In this document: in pieces, positions 44,736-54,047 of the stretch | Layout: every line of letters starts with the position of its first letter | How positions within the stretch are numbered: position 1 is the first letter of the stretch | DNA from: Micromonospora andamanensis | GTDB lineage: Bacteria > Actinomycetota > Actinomycetes > Mycobacteriales > Micromonosporaceae | Direction: 5' to 3' | Length of the DNA stretch: 64,000 bases | Assembly: GCF_016863495.1 (NCBI RefSeq) | Contig: NZ_BOOZ01000016.1 | Span: 1 to 64,000 of the forward strand | Program-made: the position numbers and the translations under genes | Notes under the pieces: model-generated | Seen by the model: the letters and a program-made list of their open reading frames with translations, nothing else | Databases searched by the model: none | What the model was told of the DNA's origin: nothing

Positions 44736-46091
44736 CTACGGCCGTTCCACCTGCGCGCCCAGATCGGCGAGCTTGGCCTCGAAGTCCTCGTAGCCCCGGT
44801 TGATCAGATCCACCCCGTAGACCCGGGAGGTGCCCTCGGCCGCCAGCGCGGCGATCAGGTGGCTGAAGCCCGCCCGCAGGTCGGGAATGACCAGGTCGGC
44901 GGCGTGCAGTTTGCTCGGGCCGGCGATCACCGCGGAGTGCTTGAAGTTGCGCCGGCCGAAGCGGCACGGGGTGCCACCCAGGCAGTCCCGGTAGACCTGG
45001 ATGTTCGCGCCCATCGAGTTGAGTGCCTCGGTGTAGCCGAGTCGCTGCTCGTAGACCGTCTCGTGGACGATGGACAGGCCACGAGCCTGGGTCAGGGCCA
45101 CCACCAGCGGCTGCTGCCAGTCGGTCATGAAGCCCGGGTGCACGTCGGTCTCCAGCGCGGTGGCCTGGAGTTCGCCGCCCGGGTGCCAGAAGCGGATGCC
45201 ACCCTCCTGGCCCGGCTGTCCCGGCCGGGGCGGACGGGTGTCGGTCACCTCGTACTCGCCACCGACCGAGCGGAAGACGTTCAGGAACGTCATCATGTCG
45301 GCCTGCTCGGCACCGAGCACCTCGACGTGGCCCCGGGTGGCGAGGGCCGCCGCGGCCCAGCTCGCCGCCTCGATCCGGTCCGGGATCGGCCGGTGGGTGT
45401 AGCCGTGCAGTTTCGGTACGCCCTGGATCTCGATCACCCGGTCGGTGTGCACCTTGATGATCGCGCCCATCTTCTGCAGGACACAGATCAGGTCGATGAT
45501 CTCCGGCTCCACAGCCGCGTTGCGCAGCTCGGTGACGCCCTCGGCCATCACCGCGGTCAGCAGCACCTGCTCGGTCGCGCCCACACTGGGGTAGGGCAGC
45601 GCGAACTTGGTGCCGTGCAGGCCGTTCGGCGCGGACAGGTGCAGCCCTTCGGGGGTCTTGTCGACTGTCGCGCCGAACTCCCGCAACGCCTGCAGGTGGA
45701 AGTCGATCGGCCGGGGCCCGATGTGGCAGCCGCCGAGGTCCGGAATGAAGGCGTGCCCGAGGCGGTGCAGCAGCGGCCCGCAGAACAGGATCGGGATCCG
45801 GCTGGAGCCGGCGTGCACGTTGATCTGGTCGGTGCTGGCGCTCTCCACGTTTGCCGGGTCGAAGACCAGTTCGCCGTCCTCGTCGCCGTCGGTGACCTTG
45901 ACACCGTGCAGCCCGAGCAGGCCCCGGACCACCTCGACGTCGCGGATCTTCGGCACGTCGAACAGTCGGCTCGGGCTGTCGCCCAGCAGTGCGGCGACCA
46001 TCGCCTTGGACACCAGGTTCTTCGCGCCGCGCACGCGGATCCGCCCCTGCAGCGGCGTGCCTCCGTGTACGACCAGGACGTCGTCGGTCAA
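44736..46091 (-). CDS. murA: UDP-GlcNAc 1-carboxyvinyltransferase (MurA) family enzyme
   Basis: EPSP-synthase-fold enzyme of 451 residues that transfers enolpyruvate from PEP to UDP-GlcNAc, the first committed step to peptidoglycan. The start is probably TTG 46091 with GGAGG five bases upstream; a GTG 16 codons earlier lacks a good site. GAKN carries the conserved lysine (K24), and the catalytic cysteine is C122 in GGCHIGPRP, so fosfomycin-sensitive chemistry is expected. RIEAASWAAAALATRG and RAGFSHLIAALAAEGTSRV are family blocks. Actinomycetes often have two MurA-like genes; whether this is the essential copy is unclear. Confidence 0.9.
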   Translation of the reverse strand: MTDDVLVVHGGTPLQGRIRVRGAKNLVSKAMVAALLGDSPSRLFDVPKIRDVEVVRGLLGLHGVKVTDGDEDGELVFDPANVESASTDQINVHAGSSRIPILFCGPLLHRLGHAFIPDLGGCHIGPRPIDFHLQALREFGATVDKTPEGLHLSAPNGLHGTKFALPYPSVGATEQVLLTAVMAEGVTELRNAAVEPEIIDLICVLQKMGAIIKVHTDRVIEIQGVPKLHGYTHRPIPDRIEAASWAAAALATRGHVEVLGAEQADMMTFLNVFRSVGGEYEVTDTRPPRPGQPGQEGGIRFWHPGGELQATALETDVHPGFMTDWQQPLVVALTQARGLSIVHETVYEQRLGYTEALNSMGANIQVYRDCLGGTPCRFGRRNFKHSAVIAGPSKLHAADLVIPDLRAGFSHLIAALAAEGTSRVYGVDLINRGYEDFEAKLADLGAQVERP

Positions 46092-46318
46092 CGCAACCTC
46101 CAGCGCGTGCGTGCTGCCGTTTCGATGGATGGACACCACCGGTTCGCTACCCGGAGCGGGGGCGCGCCCAAACGCCCGAGCCCGTGTGTGTCGTCGCCCG
46201 GCAGCATAGCCCTCCGTGATGAGAATGGATCCGGTCACACCGCCTCGGAGGGCATTTATCGGTGATCCGGCACTTTCGCGTACAGTGGGCGTCACAGAAG
46301 GTGATGCCCTGTTGCGGG

Positions 46319-47503
46319 TCAGGCTCCGGGCAGTGCGAGCATCTGGTCCAGCGCCACCCGGGCGTGGTGCGCGGTGTCGGCGTCGACGGTGATCCGGTTG
46401 ACCACCCGCCCGGCGACCAGCTCCTCCAGCGCCCAGACCAGGTGCGGCAGATCGATCCGGTTCATCGTCGAGCAGTAGCAGACCGCCCGGTCCAGGAACA
46501 TGATCTGCTTGTCGGGGTGGGCCAGCGCGAGCCGGCGGACCAGGTTCAGCTCGGTACCGACGGCCCAAGCGGAGCCGGCCGGAGCGGCCTCGATGGTCCT
46601 GATGATGTATTCCGTCGAGCCGACCTGGTCGGCGGCCTGCACCACCTCGTGCCGGCACTCCGGGTGCACCAGCACGTTCACGCCCGGCACCCGCTTCCGG
46701 ACGTCGTTGACGCTCTCCAGCGTGAACCGGCCGTGCACCGAGCAGTGCCCGCGCCAGAGGATCATCTTCGCGTCGCGCAGCTGTTCCGCGGTGAGCCCGC
46801 CGTTCGGCTTGTGCGGGTCGTAGAGGACGCAGTCGTCCAGGGAGAAGCCCATCTCCAGCACGGCCGTGTTGCGGCCCAGGTGCTGATCGGGCAGGAAGAG
46901 CACCTTCTCGCCCTGCTCGTACGCCCAGTCCAGGGCCCGCTTCGCGTTCGACGAGGTGCAGACCACACCGCCGTTGCGCCCGACGAAGCCCTTGATGTCC
47001 GCCGAGGAGTTCATGTAGGTGACCGGGACGGTCCGCTCCGCCAGGCCCAGCTCGGTGAGCACGTCCCAGGCGTTCTCCACCTGCGGCAGTGCGGCCATGT
47101 CCGCCATTGAGCAGCCGGCGGCCAGGTCGGGCAGGACCACCTGCTGGGCGTCGGAGGTGAGGATGTCCGCGCTCTCGGCCATGAAGTGCACACCGCAGAA
47201 GACGATGTACTCGGCCTGAGGGCGGGCGGCGGCCTCGCGGGCCAGCTTGAACGAGTCGCCCGTCACGTCGGCGAACTGGATCACCTCGTCGCGCTGGTAG
47301 TGGTGACCAAGCACGAAGACCCGGTCGCCGAGTGCGGCCTTGGCCGCCGTCGCGCGGGCCACCAGGTCGGGGTCGCTCGGTGCCGGCAGGTCACCCGGAC
47401 ACTCCACGCCACGTTCGGTGGCGGGGTCGCTGCCGCGGCCGAGGAGCAGCAGCGCAGTGGCGGTGTTGGAGGGCTCAACCCAGGTCGACGTCACGCCCTC
47501 CAT
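46319..47503 (-). CDS. nadA: Quinolinate synthase NadA
   Basis: 4Fe-4S enzyme that condenses iminoaspartate with dihydroxyacetone phosphate to quinolinate in NAD synthesis. The 394 residues have the actinobacterial N-terminal extension; GHHYQRDEVIQFADVTGDS begins the catalytic part. Conserved cysteines include C103 (VFCGVHFMAES), those in GHCSVHG and HPECRHEV, and the late AVCYCSTMN. ATG 47503 is chosen; GTG 47494 sits too close to GGAGG. nadB and nadC are not in the window. The gene is divergent from the glycerate kinase gene, 59 bases away. Confidence 0.95.
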   Translation of the reverse strand: MEGVTSTWVEPSNTATALLLLGRGSDPATERGVECPGDLPAPSDPDLVARATAAKAALGDRVFVLGHHYQRDEVIQFADVTGDSFKLAREAAARPQAEYIVFCGVHFMAESADILTSDAQQVVLPDLAAGCSMADMAALPQVENAWDVLTELGLAERTVPVTYMNSSADIKGFVGRNGGVVCTSSNAKRALDWAYEQGEKVLFLPDQHLGRNTAVLEMGFSLDDCVLYDPHKPNGGLTAEQLRDAKMILWRGHCSVHGRFTLESVNDVRKRVPGVNVLVHPECRHEVVQAADQVGSTEYIIRTIEAAPAGSAWAVGTELNLVRRLALAHPDKQIMFLDRAVCYCSTMNRIDLPHLVWALEELVAGRVVNRITVDADTAHHARVALDQMLALPGA

Positions 47504-47562
47504 GGTCCCACAGCGTGACCGTCGTGCCGCCCGTGCCGGTGTGGGCTGCCACACTGCCAGGC

Positions 47563-48702
47563 ATGCGCGTACTGCTCTGCCCGGACAAGTTCGCCGGTAC
47601 GCTGCCGGCCCCGCAGGTCGCCGCCGCGGTGGCCGACGGCTGGCGGGAGGTGGCACCTGGCGACGACCTGCTGGTCAGACCGCTGGCCGACGGTGGACCG
47701 GGCTTCCTCGACGTGCTCGCCGAGGCGCTGCCCGGTCAGCGGGTGCCGGTGCCGACGACCGACCCGCTGGGCCGTCCGGCCGCCGGTGAGATGCTGCTCA
47801 CCGACGGGGGCGCGGTCGCGTGGCTGGAGAGCGCTCAGGCCTGCGGCCTGCACCTGCTCGACGCGGCCGAGCGCAATCCGTTGGCCACCACGTCGTACGG
47901 CCTGGGTCTGCTGATCGCCGCCGCGGTGGAGGCCGGCGCGCGCACAGTGGTGGTGGGCCTCGGCGGCTCGGCGACGAACGACGGTGGCGCGGGAATGCTC
48001 GCCGCCCTGGGTGCGGTGGGTCTGGACGGCACCGGCGCGGCCTTGCCGTACGGCGGTGCGGCATTGGCCGCGGCGGCGAAGCTCGACGGGCTGCCCCGGT
48101 TGCGGGAGGCCCGGTTGATCGCGGCCACCGACGTCGACAACCCGTTGCTCGGGCTGCACGGCGCGAGCAACGTCTTCGGCCCGCAGAAGGGCGCGGACCG
48201 GGCCGACGTGCTGCTGCTCGACGCCGCGCTCGGGCGTTGGGCCGAGGTGCTGGAGCGGGACCTGCCCGGCTGTCCCAGCGGGCTGGGCGCGCTGCCGGGC
48301 GGGGGTGCCGCCGGGGGTGTCGGTGCCGCGCTGCTCGCCCTCGGTGGTCGGTGCGAGTCCGGCATCGGGCTGGTCAGTCGGGCCGTCGGGCTGGAAACCG
48401 TGCTCGACGAGGTCGATCTGGTGGTCACCGGGGAGGGGCGGTTCGACCACCAGTCGCTGCGCGGCAAGGTGGTGGCCGGAGTGGCCGGCGCGGCGCGCGA
48501 CCGGGGCGTACCCTGCGTGGTGCTCGCCGGTCAGGTCAGCACCGGGCGGCGGGAGGCGGCGTCGGTCGGGGTGACCGACACGTACAGCCTGGTGGAGCAC
48601 TTCGGCGGCGAGGAGCGCGGCGGGCTGACCGCGGCGCTTGAGCGTCCGGCGCAGGGGTTGCGGGAGCTCGGCGCCCGGCTGGCCCGGCAGTGGAGCCGCT
48701 GA
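47563..48702 (+). CDS. Glycerate kinase (GlxK family)
   Basis: Kinase of 379 residues that phosphorylates D-glycerate (2-phosphoglycerate-forming in this family). The start MRVLLCPDKFAGTLPAPQVAAAVADGW, the VVGLGGSATNDGGAGMLAALG block and the LVVTGEGRFDHQSLRGKVVAGVA block are diagnostic for the TIGR00045 group. ATG 47563. The gene precedes erpA, the same order seen in M. tuberculosis, where the orthologue adjoins erpA. Divergent from nadA. Confidence 0.93.
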   Translation: MRVLLCPDKFAGTLPAPQVAAAVADGWREVAPGDDLLVRPLADGGPGFLDVLAEALPGQRVPVPTTDPLGRPAAGEMLLTDGGAVAWLESAQACGLHLLDAAERNPLATTSYGLGLLIAAAVEAGARTVVVGLGGSATNDGGAGMLAALGAVGLDGTGAALPYGGAALAAAAKLDGLPRLREARLIAATDVDNPLLGLHGASNVFGPQKGADRADVLLLDAALGRWAEVLERDLPGCPSGLGALPGGGAAGGVGAALLALGGRCESGIGLVSRAVGLETVLDEVDLVVTGEGRFDHQSLRGKVVAGVAGAARDRGVPCVVLAGQVSTGRREAASVGVTDTYSLVEHFGGEERGGLTAALERPAQGLRELGARLARQWSR

Positions 48703-48759
48703 TCCGGGTTCGCACCGAGTGCCTGGTCACGCCGCCGGGTCAGGCGGCCACCCGCGGCC

Positions 48760-48765
48760 TACAAT
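48760..48765 (+). promoter_or_regulatory. Candidate -10 element of erpA
   Basis: TACAAT matches the housekeeping -10 consensus in an otherwise GC-rich gap between glycerate kinase and erpA, about 90 bases before the erpA start. The -35 region is poor (GGGTCA at 17-base spacing). Confidence 0.4.
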
Positions 48766-48854
48766 CAAGAATTGGACCACTGTGGGAATCGCTGACCGGC
48801 GGCTGACGTTGGCCAGGGGAGGACCACACCGACGCGCCGCAGGGAGAATTCCAC

Positions 48855-49223
48855 GTGACCACGCCAGCGCAGACCGAGTCGACCGAGGCCAAGGCCCCCA
48901 CGTCCGTCGTCCTCACCGACGTCGCGGCGCAGAAGGTCAAGGCCCTGATCGAGCAGGAGGGCCGCGACGACCTGCGGCTCCGGGTCGCCGTTCAGCCGGG
49001 CGGCTGTTCCGGCCTGCGGTACCAGCTCTTCTTCGACGAGCGTTCGCTCGACGGTGACATCGTCACCGACTACGACGGTGTCGAGGTCGTCGTCGACCGG
49101 ATGAGCGCCCCCTACCTGACCGGCGCCACCATCGACTTCGCCGACCGGATCGACGCCCAGGGCTTCACGATCGACAACCCCAACGCGGGCAACTCCTGCG
49201 CCTGTGGAGACTCCTTCAGCTGA
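48855..49223 (+). CDS. erpA: Iron-sulfur cluster carrier ErpA/HesB family
   Basis: A-type carrier that receives Fe-S clusters and passes them to client proteins, 122 residues. The three ligands are present: C51 in PGGCSGLRY and C115/C117 in NSCACGDSFS. The N-terminal 16 residues are a variable Thr/Glu/Ala tail. GTG 48855 has GGGAGA eight bases upstream. Clients in this window include LipA, NadA and the Rieske protein. A strong hairpin ends the transcript at 49235-49279. Confidence 0.95.
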   Translation: MTTPAQTESTEAKAPTSVVLTDVAAQKVKALIEQEGRDDLRLRVAVQPGGCSGLRYQLFFDERSLDGDIVTDYDGVEVVVDRMSAPYLTGATIDFADRIDAQGFTIDNPNAGNSCACGDSFS

Positions 49224-49234
49224 GTCCGGTCTTC

Positions 49235-49279
49235 ACGCGGACGGCGGCACGGCCTCACCGGCGGTGCCGCCGTCCGCGT
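49235..49279 (+). terminator. erpA terminator hairpin
   Basis: ACGCGGACGGCGGCAC (49235-49250) pairs exactly with 49264-49279 around 13 bases, followed by TT. It starts 12 bases after the erpA stop, and the palindrome at 49310 follows, so two hairpins lie in series. Confidence 0.8.
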
Positions 49280-49309
49280 TTCCGCCTCCCCGCCCCCAGC
49301 GCCCCACGC

Positions 49310-49368
49310 TTGATCATGAAGTTGTTGTCACGCCACGCCGGTGTGGATGACAACAACTTCATGATCAA
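49310..49368. repeat. GATCATG palindrome, perfect 21-bp arms (tandem-gene copy)
   Basis: Arms 49310-49330 and 49348-49368 pair perfectly around 17 bases. Unlike the other copies it lies between two genes of the same direction (erpA and the kinase gene), downstream of the erpA terminator. The erpA-side flank is C-rich, as elsewhere. Confidence 0.85.
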
Positions 49369-49434
49369 CGGTGGGTTTCGCGGTGGGGGTGGGTCTGTGG
49401 TGGGGTGGTCGCCGGGGGATCGCGGTGCCGGTAG

Positions 49435-50448
<1,014 letters not shown>

Positions 50449-50500
50449 CCTCGCCGCCCCTACACGACCCCCGTCCGGCACAGACCTGCCGTCCGGCTCA

Positions 50501-50576
50501 TGATCTGCGCAACTTCCCTGTTGTTGCTGCCTCGCGGGCGTTGGAGCCAGCAACATCGGTGAAGTTGTGCGGATCG
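50501..50576. repeat. Divergent GATC palindrome (CAACTTC core)
   Basis: Arms about 50501-50530 and 50547-50576 match at roughly three quarters of positions, sharing GATC, GC and CAACTTC blocks with the other family members. It lies between the convergent kinase and TusA genes. It seems to be an older or degraded member. Confidence 0.5.
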
Positions 50577-50602
50577 TCGGGTCGGTAGGCGGACCTGCGG
50601 GG

Positions 50603-50923
50603 TCAGCGTGTTCGGCGAACCCGGTAGGCGGGGCCGGGGCCGGGGCCGAGGTACTCCTGCTGGCGCATGCGGCACCAGGCCGGGATGTCAACCGCCGCCG
50701 CCGGGTCGTCGGCGAGCACCCGCACCACCGCGCCGACCGGCAGCTCCGGCAGGCGGCGGGCGAGCGCGATCACCGGCAGCGGGCACCGTTGGCCAAGGCA
50801 GTCGAGCACCTCGTCGGGCTGACCACCGGGCCCCTCGTCGGGTGGGGCACCGCTGACCTCACGGGGCTCGCCGGGCTCATCGGCGGCGGGGGTGCCGGAA
50901 GCCGCGGGGTCGGAGGTCGTCAC
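50603..50923 (-). CDS. TusA/SirA-like sulfur-carrier protein
   Basis: Small sulfurtransferase of 106 residues. GTG 50923 shares GTGA with the stop of the upstream cysteine desulfurase gene, so the two are coupled. An acidic, Pro/Gly-rich N-terminal tail of about 38 residues precedes the TusA fold: DCLGQRCPLPVIALARRLPE with the CPxP cysteine C47 (and C42), then VLADDPAAAVDIPAWC. It probably takes persulfide from the desulfurase; the final acceptor (tRNA thiolation, molybdenum cofactor or other) is not shown. Confidence 0.88.
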   Translation of the reverse strand: MTTSDPAASGTPAADEPGEPREVSGAPPDEGPGGQPDEVLDCLGQRCPLPVIALARRLPELPVGAVVRVLADDPAAAVDIPAWCRMRQQEYLGPGPGPAYRVRRTR

Positions 50924-52101
50924 AGGTCTGTCACCCCCGCCTCCGCCCGAAGGTCGGCGACGATCCCGGGCAACTCGGTGAGGAAGCGTTCCACGTCGGC
51001 CTCGGTGCTGCTGGCGTGCAGCGAGACCCGGACGTTGCCGTGCGAGAGCACCCCCATCGCCTCCAGCACGTGCGACGGGCGCAACGTGGCCGACGTGCAC
51101 GACGAGCCCGACGAGACGGCGAAACCCCGCCGGTCCAGCGCGTGCAGCAGCGCCTCGCCGTCGACGTACAGGCAGGAAAAGGTGACCAGATGCGGCAGTC
51201 GGCGCTCGGGATCACCGACCACCTCCACGTCGGGCACCTCGGCCGCGACCCGGGCCCGGATCCGGTCCACAAGGGGAGACAGCCGGGCCGCCTGAGTCGC
51301 CGCGTCGGCCGCCGCCGCGCGCAGGCTCGCCGCCGCCGCGACCACCGCCGGCAGGTTCAGCGTGCCGGGCGTACGCCCCGACTCGCGCTCGTCGGCCGGC
51401 CAGGGCGACTCCCAGCGGGTGCCCTTGCGGACCACGAGCAACCCGACGCCGGGCGGACCGCCCCACTTGCGGGCGCTCGCGGTCAACACCGACCAGCCGG
51501 GCGGCACCGGTGCCCGGCCCACCACCTGCGCGGCGTCGACGTAGAGCGGCACGCCGACCCGGGCGCAGGCCGCCGCGGCGGCCTCGACCGGCTGGACGGT
51601 GCCCACCTCGTGGCTGGCCGCGATCAGCGCGGCCGACGCCACCCGGTCACCGGCGACCGCCGTCGACCAGACGTCCAGGTCGAGCCGGCCGAGGCGGTCG
51701 ACAGGCACCTCGACGGCCGCGCCGCCCCCGGCGACGTGCTGTTCGGCGGCGTACAGCACGGCCGAGTGTTCGATCGCCGAGTGCACCAGGACTCCGCCGG
51801 CCCGGCGGCGTCCACGCAGGCCACCGAGGACGGCGGTGTGCGCGGCGCTGGTGCCGCTGGGGGTGAAGGACACCTCGTCGGGGCGTACGCCGAGGGTGTC
51901 GGCCGTGGCCTCGCGGGCCGCGTCGAGCAACTGGCGGGCCCGCCGGGCCTGCGAGTAGAGCCGGTCGGGGTCGGCCCAACCGTCGTCGAGCGCCGCCAGC
52001 AGCGCCTGCCGGGCGACCGGATGCAGTGGCGCGGCGGTGGCCGCGTCCAGGTAGACGGGGGAGGGAGTCACGTCTGCCCACGCTATCGCCTCAGTCGGCA
52101 C
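50920..52101 (-). CDS. Cysteine desulfurase (class V aminotransferase fold)
   Basis: PLP enzyme of 393 residues that removes sulfur from cysteine as an enzyme-bound persulfide. GTG 52101 has GGGGGA upstream. HEVGTVQPVEA, VDAAQVVG and SARKWGGPPGVGLL carry the cofactor contacts, with the Schiff-base lysine in SARKWGG (near 213), and the active-site cysteine is in SSGSSCTSATLRPSHVLEAMG (near 333). Coupled with the TusA-like gene by a GTGA overlap. Divergent from ctaC. The pair could feed sulfur to cofactors of the neighbouring respiratory enzymes, but TusA more often serves tRNA or molybdopterin. Confidence 0.92.
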   Translation of the reverse strand: MPTEAIAWADVTPSPVYLDAATAAPLHPVARQALLAALDDGWADPDRLYSQARRARQLLDAAREATADTLGVRPDEVSFTPSGTSAAHTAVLGGLRGRRRAGGVLVHSAIEHSAVLYAAEQHVAGGGAAVEVPVDRLGRLDLDVWSTAVAGDRVASAALIAASHEVGTVQPVEAAAAACARVGVPLYVDAAQVVGRAPVPPGWSVLTASARKWGGPPGVGLLVVRKGTRWESPWPADERESGRTPGTLNLPAVVAAAASLRAAAADAATQAARLSPLVDRIRARVAAEVPDVEVVGDPERRLPHLVTFSCLYVDGEALLHALDRRGFAVSSGSSCTSATLRPSHVLEAMGVLSHGNVRVSLHASSTEADVERFLTELPGIVADLRAEAGVTDL

Positions 52102-52265
52102 AAGATCCCCCGTCGGGTGCGGACAATGACCCCACGCGGGTCCAGCCCGTCATGGTCGAGTAATCTGCGACCGTCGGTGACGCCTTTGCCGCCGGTGCGG
52201 CCGGCTCCGCTCGGCGGAGCCGGCCGAAACGAGGACACCGCGGCGCGCTAGGGAGGCAGGACCAG

Positions 52266-53237
52266 GTGGTCGCAAGGAGTTCGGAGGTACGGCCGACGGC
52301 CGTACGGCGCAGCGCATCCTCGCGAGCCGGCGGGCGGCGGGGGCGTCGTGCCGGGCGTCTCGCCGGGCTCGGATTCAGTGGGGCGGCGCTGCTGGTCCTG
52401 CTCACGGGCTGTGACGTCGGAGCGGCGTTCGGCGGCTTCGGTTGGCCGCAGGGCGGCATCACCCCCGAGGCACGGCGGATGTACGACCTGTGGATCGCCT
52501 CGTGCGTGGCGGCACTCGCGGTCGGCTTCTTCGTCTGGGGCCTGATCTTCTGGTGTGTCGTGCGCTACCGCAAGCGCGGCAACGAGCTGCCGGTGCAGAC
52601 CCGCTACAACCTGCCGATGGAGTTCCTCTACACCATCGCGCCGGTGCTCATCGTCTCGGTGCTCTTCTACTACACCGCTGTGGTGCAGACCGACGTGGTG
52701 AAGACCACCAACAACCCCGACGTCACGGTCGAGGTCGTGGCCTTCAAGTGGAACTGGCAGTTCAACTACCGCGACGGCCAGGGTGTCGATGCCGAGACCA
52801 CCGCGTCGGTGCTCGGCACCAGCGAGGTCATCCCGATCCTGGTGCTGCCGAGCGGTCGGTCCATCCGGTTCGAGGAGACCAGCCGCGACGTCATCCACTC
52901 GTTCTGGGTGCCGGAGATGCTGTTCAAGCGGGACGTCATGCCGGGCAGCATCCGTAACGTCTTCGAGGTTTCCTCGCTGGAGACCGAGGGGGCCTACGTC
53001 GGTCGCTGCGCCGAGCTGTGCGGCAGCTACCACGCCTTCATGAACTTCGAGCTGCGGGTCGTATCGCCGGAGAACTTCGACCGCTTCCTCGCCGCCAAGC
53101 AGGGTGGCGCCTCGACCCAGGAAGCGTTGACGTCGATCGGCGAGGAGCCGTACGCGACCACCACGACGCCGTTCGAGACCCGGCGTACCGATAGCAACTT
53201 CAACCCGGACACCGCTCCGGCCGGCACGGGAAGCTGA
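52266..53237 (+). CDS. ctaC: Cytochrome c oxidase subunit II
   Basis: Copper-A subunit of the aa3 oxidase, 323 residues, lipoprotein. A basic N-terminus leads to lipobox LLTGC (C49), then two membrane segments (about 70-95 and 115-137) and the extracytoplasmic cupredoxin domain. The CuA site is C248-x3-C252-x3-H256 in CAELCGSYHAFM with an upstream histidine (VIHSFW). WNWQF, the electron-entry aromatic patch, is present. GTG 52266 follows GGGAGG by eight bases. ctaF follows after ten bases. In actinobacteria this oxidase forms a supercomplex with the diheme QcrC, encoded at 57526. Confidence 0.96.
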   Translation: MVARSSEVRPTAVRRSASSRAGGRRGRRAGRLAGLGFSGAALLVLLTGCDVGAAFGGFGWPQGGITPEARRMYDLWIASCVAALAVGFFVWGLIFWCVVRYRKRGNELPVQTRYNLPMEFLYTIAPVLIVSVLFYYTAVVQTDVVKTTNNPDVTVEVVAFKWNWQFNYRDGQGVDAETTASVLGTSEVIPILVLPSGRSIRFEETSRDVIHSFWVPEMLFKRDVMPGSIRNVFEVSSLETEGAYVGRCAELCGSYHAFMNFELRVVSPENFDRFLAAKQGGASTQEALTSIGEEPYATTTTPFETRRTDSNFNPDTAPAGTGS

Positions 53238-53247
53238 GGCAACCGGC

Positions 53248-53676
53248 ATGAAGACCGAGTGGCGTATCTTCCTGATCATCGCCGGGTTCCTGCTCTTCGC
53301 GACCTTCCTCTACGGCGGCTGGACGTACGCCGATTCGGGCGGTCAGGTCGAGTGGATCGGCACCGTGGCCCTGCTGCTGTCGTTCCTGCTCTGCACGATG
53401 TGCGGCGGCTTCTTCTGGTTCGTCTCCCGCCGCATCGACCTGCGCCCGGAGGACCGGCCGGACGCCGAGATCGCCGACGGCGCGGGTGAGATCGGCTTCT
53501 TCAGCCCGGGCAGCTACTGGCCGTTCGGGCTGGCACTGGCCGCCGCGATCGCCGGGCTGGGCCTGGTGTTCTGGCAGTTCTGGCTGCTCGGCCTCGGTGC
53601 GGTGGCGGTGATCCTGGCCGCCTGCGGCCTGCTGTTCGAGTACTACAGCGGCACCCGGCGTACCGCCGAGCACTGA
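53248..53676 (+). CDS. ctaF: Cytochrome c oxidase subunit IV, actinobacterial CtaF
   Basis: Small membrane subunit of the actinobacterial aa3 oxidase, 142 residues with four membrane segments. The start MKTEWRIFLIIAGFLLFATFLYG and the FFSPGSYWPFGLALA block are typical. ctaC ends ten bases upstream, so the two form one transcript, closed by the strong hairpin at 53689-53721. Subunit I (ctaD) is not in this window; it is usually separate in actinobacteria. Confidence 0.95.
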   Translation: MKTEWRIFLIIAGFLLFATFLYGGWTYADSGGQVEWIGTVALLLSFLLCTMCGGFFWFVSRRIDLRPEDRPDAEIADGAGEIGFFSPGSYWPFGLALAAAIAGLGLVFWQFWLLGLGAVAVILAACGLLFEYYSGTRRTAEH

Positions 53677-53688
53677 GTGATAGCCACC

Positions 53689-53721
53689 GAGAAGGCCCGC
53701 CCCGGTGGGGCGGGCCTTCTC
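53689..53721 (+). terminator. Terminator of ctaC-ctaF
   Basis: AGAAGGCCCGCCCC (53690-53703) and GGGGCGGGCCTTCT (53707-53720), flanked by a further G-C pair, form a nearly uninterrupted stem with a three-base loop, 13 bases after the ctaF stop. It can also serve the convergent small gene at 53754. Confidence 0.88.
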
Positions 53722-53753
53722 GTCGTCGGCTTGTCGAGCAGCGGTCGGCCGGG

Positions 53754-53951
53754 TCAGGCGGCGCGGTGGTGGACCGCCGTACGGCGGCGGGTCGACCGAC
53801 GTGGCGCGTTGATGAAGGACATGACGACCGCCGTCCCACAGCCGGTGCAGGCTCGTTCGGGGCAGTCGGCGCCGTGGCCGTCGACACAGGGCGGTGCCTC
53901 GAACTGCTGGGTGCTGCCGCAGGTGTCGCAGTGAAGCTCGCGCTCCGACAC
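53754..53951 (-). CDS. Small six-cysteine zinc-ribbon protein
   Basis: Protein of 65 residues with six cysteines: C8-x2-C11, C22, C30, and C35-x2-C38. Two CxxC knuckles suggest a zinc ribbon. The GTG at 53951 follows GGAGGGAGAG. After the ribbon (VVMSFINAPRR) it ends in a basic tail, which may bind nucleic acid. Conserved-looking but not assigned to a named family. It lies between the convergent ctaF and, on the same strand upstream, trpD. Confidence 0.8.
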   Translation of the reverse strand: MSERELHCDTCGSTQQFEAPPCVDGHGADCPERACTGCGTAVVMSFINAPRRSTRRRTAVHHRAA

Positions 53952-54047
53952 GGAACTCTCCCTCCGCTCGGCGGCCGGTCGGTGGACATCACCGGAACTA
54001 CTCGGTTGTAGTTTCCCACGCTCCTCCGACAGCCGCCGCGCGGCGGG

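Noticed and set aside
46092-46658. Upstream extension of the murA frame
   Set aside because: Overlaps the end of nadA in another frame; TTG 46091 has a GGAGG site at proper distance.
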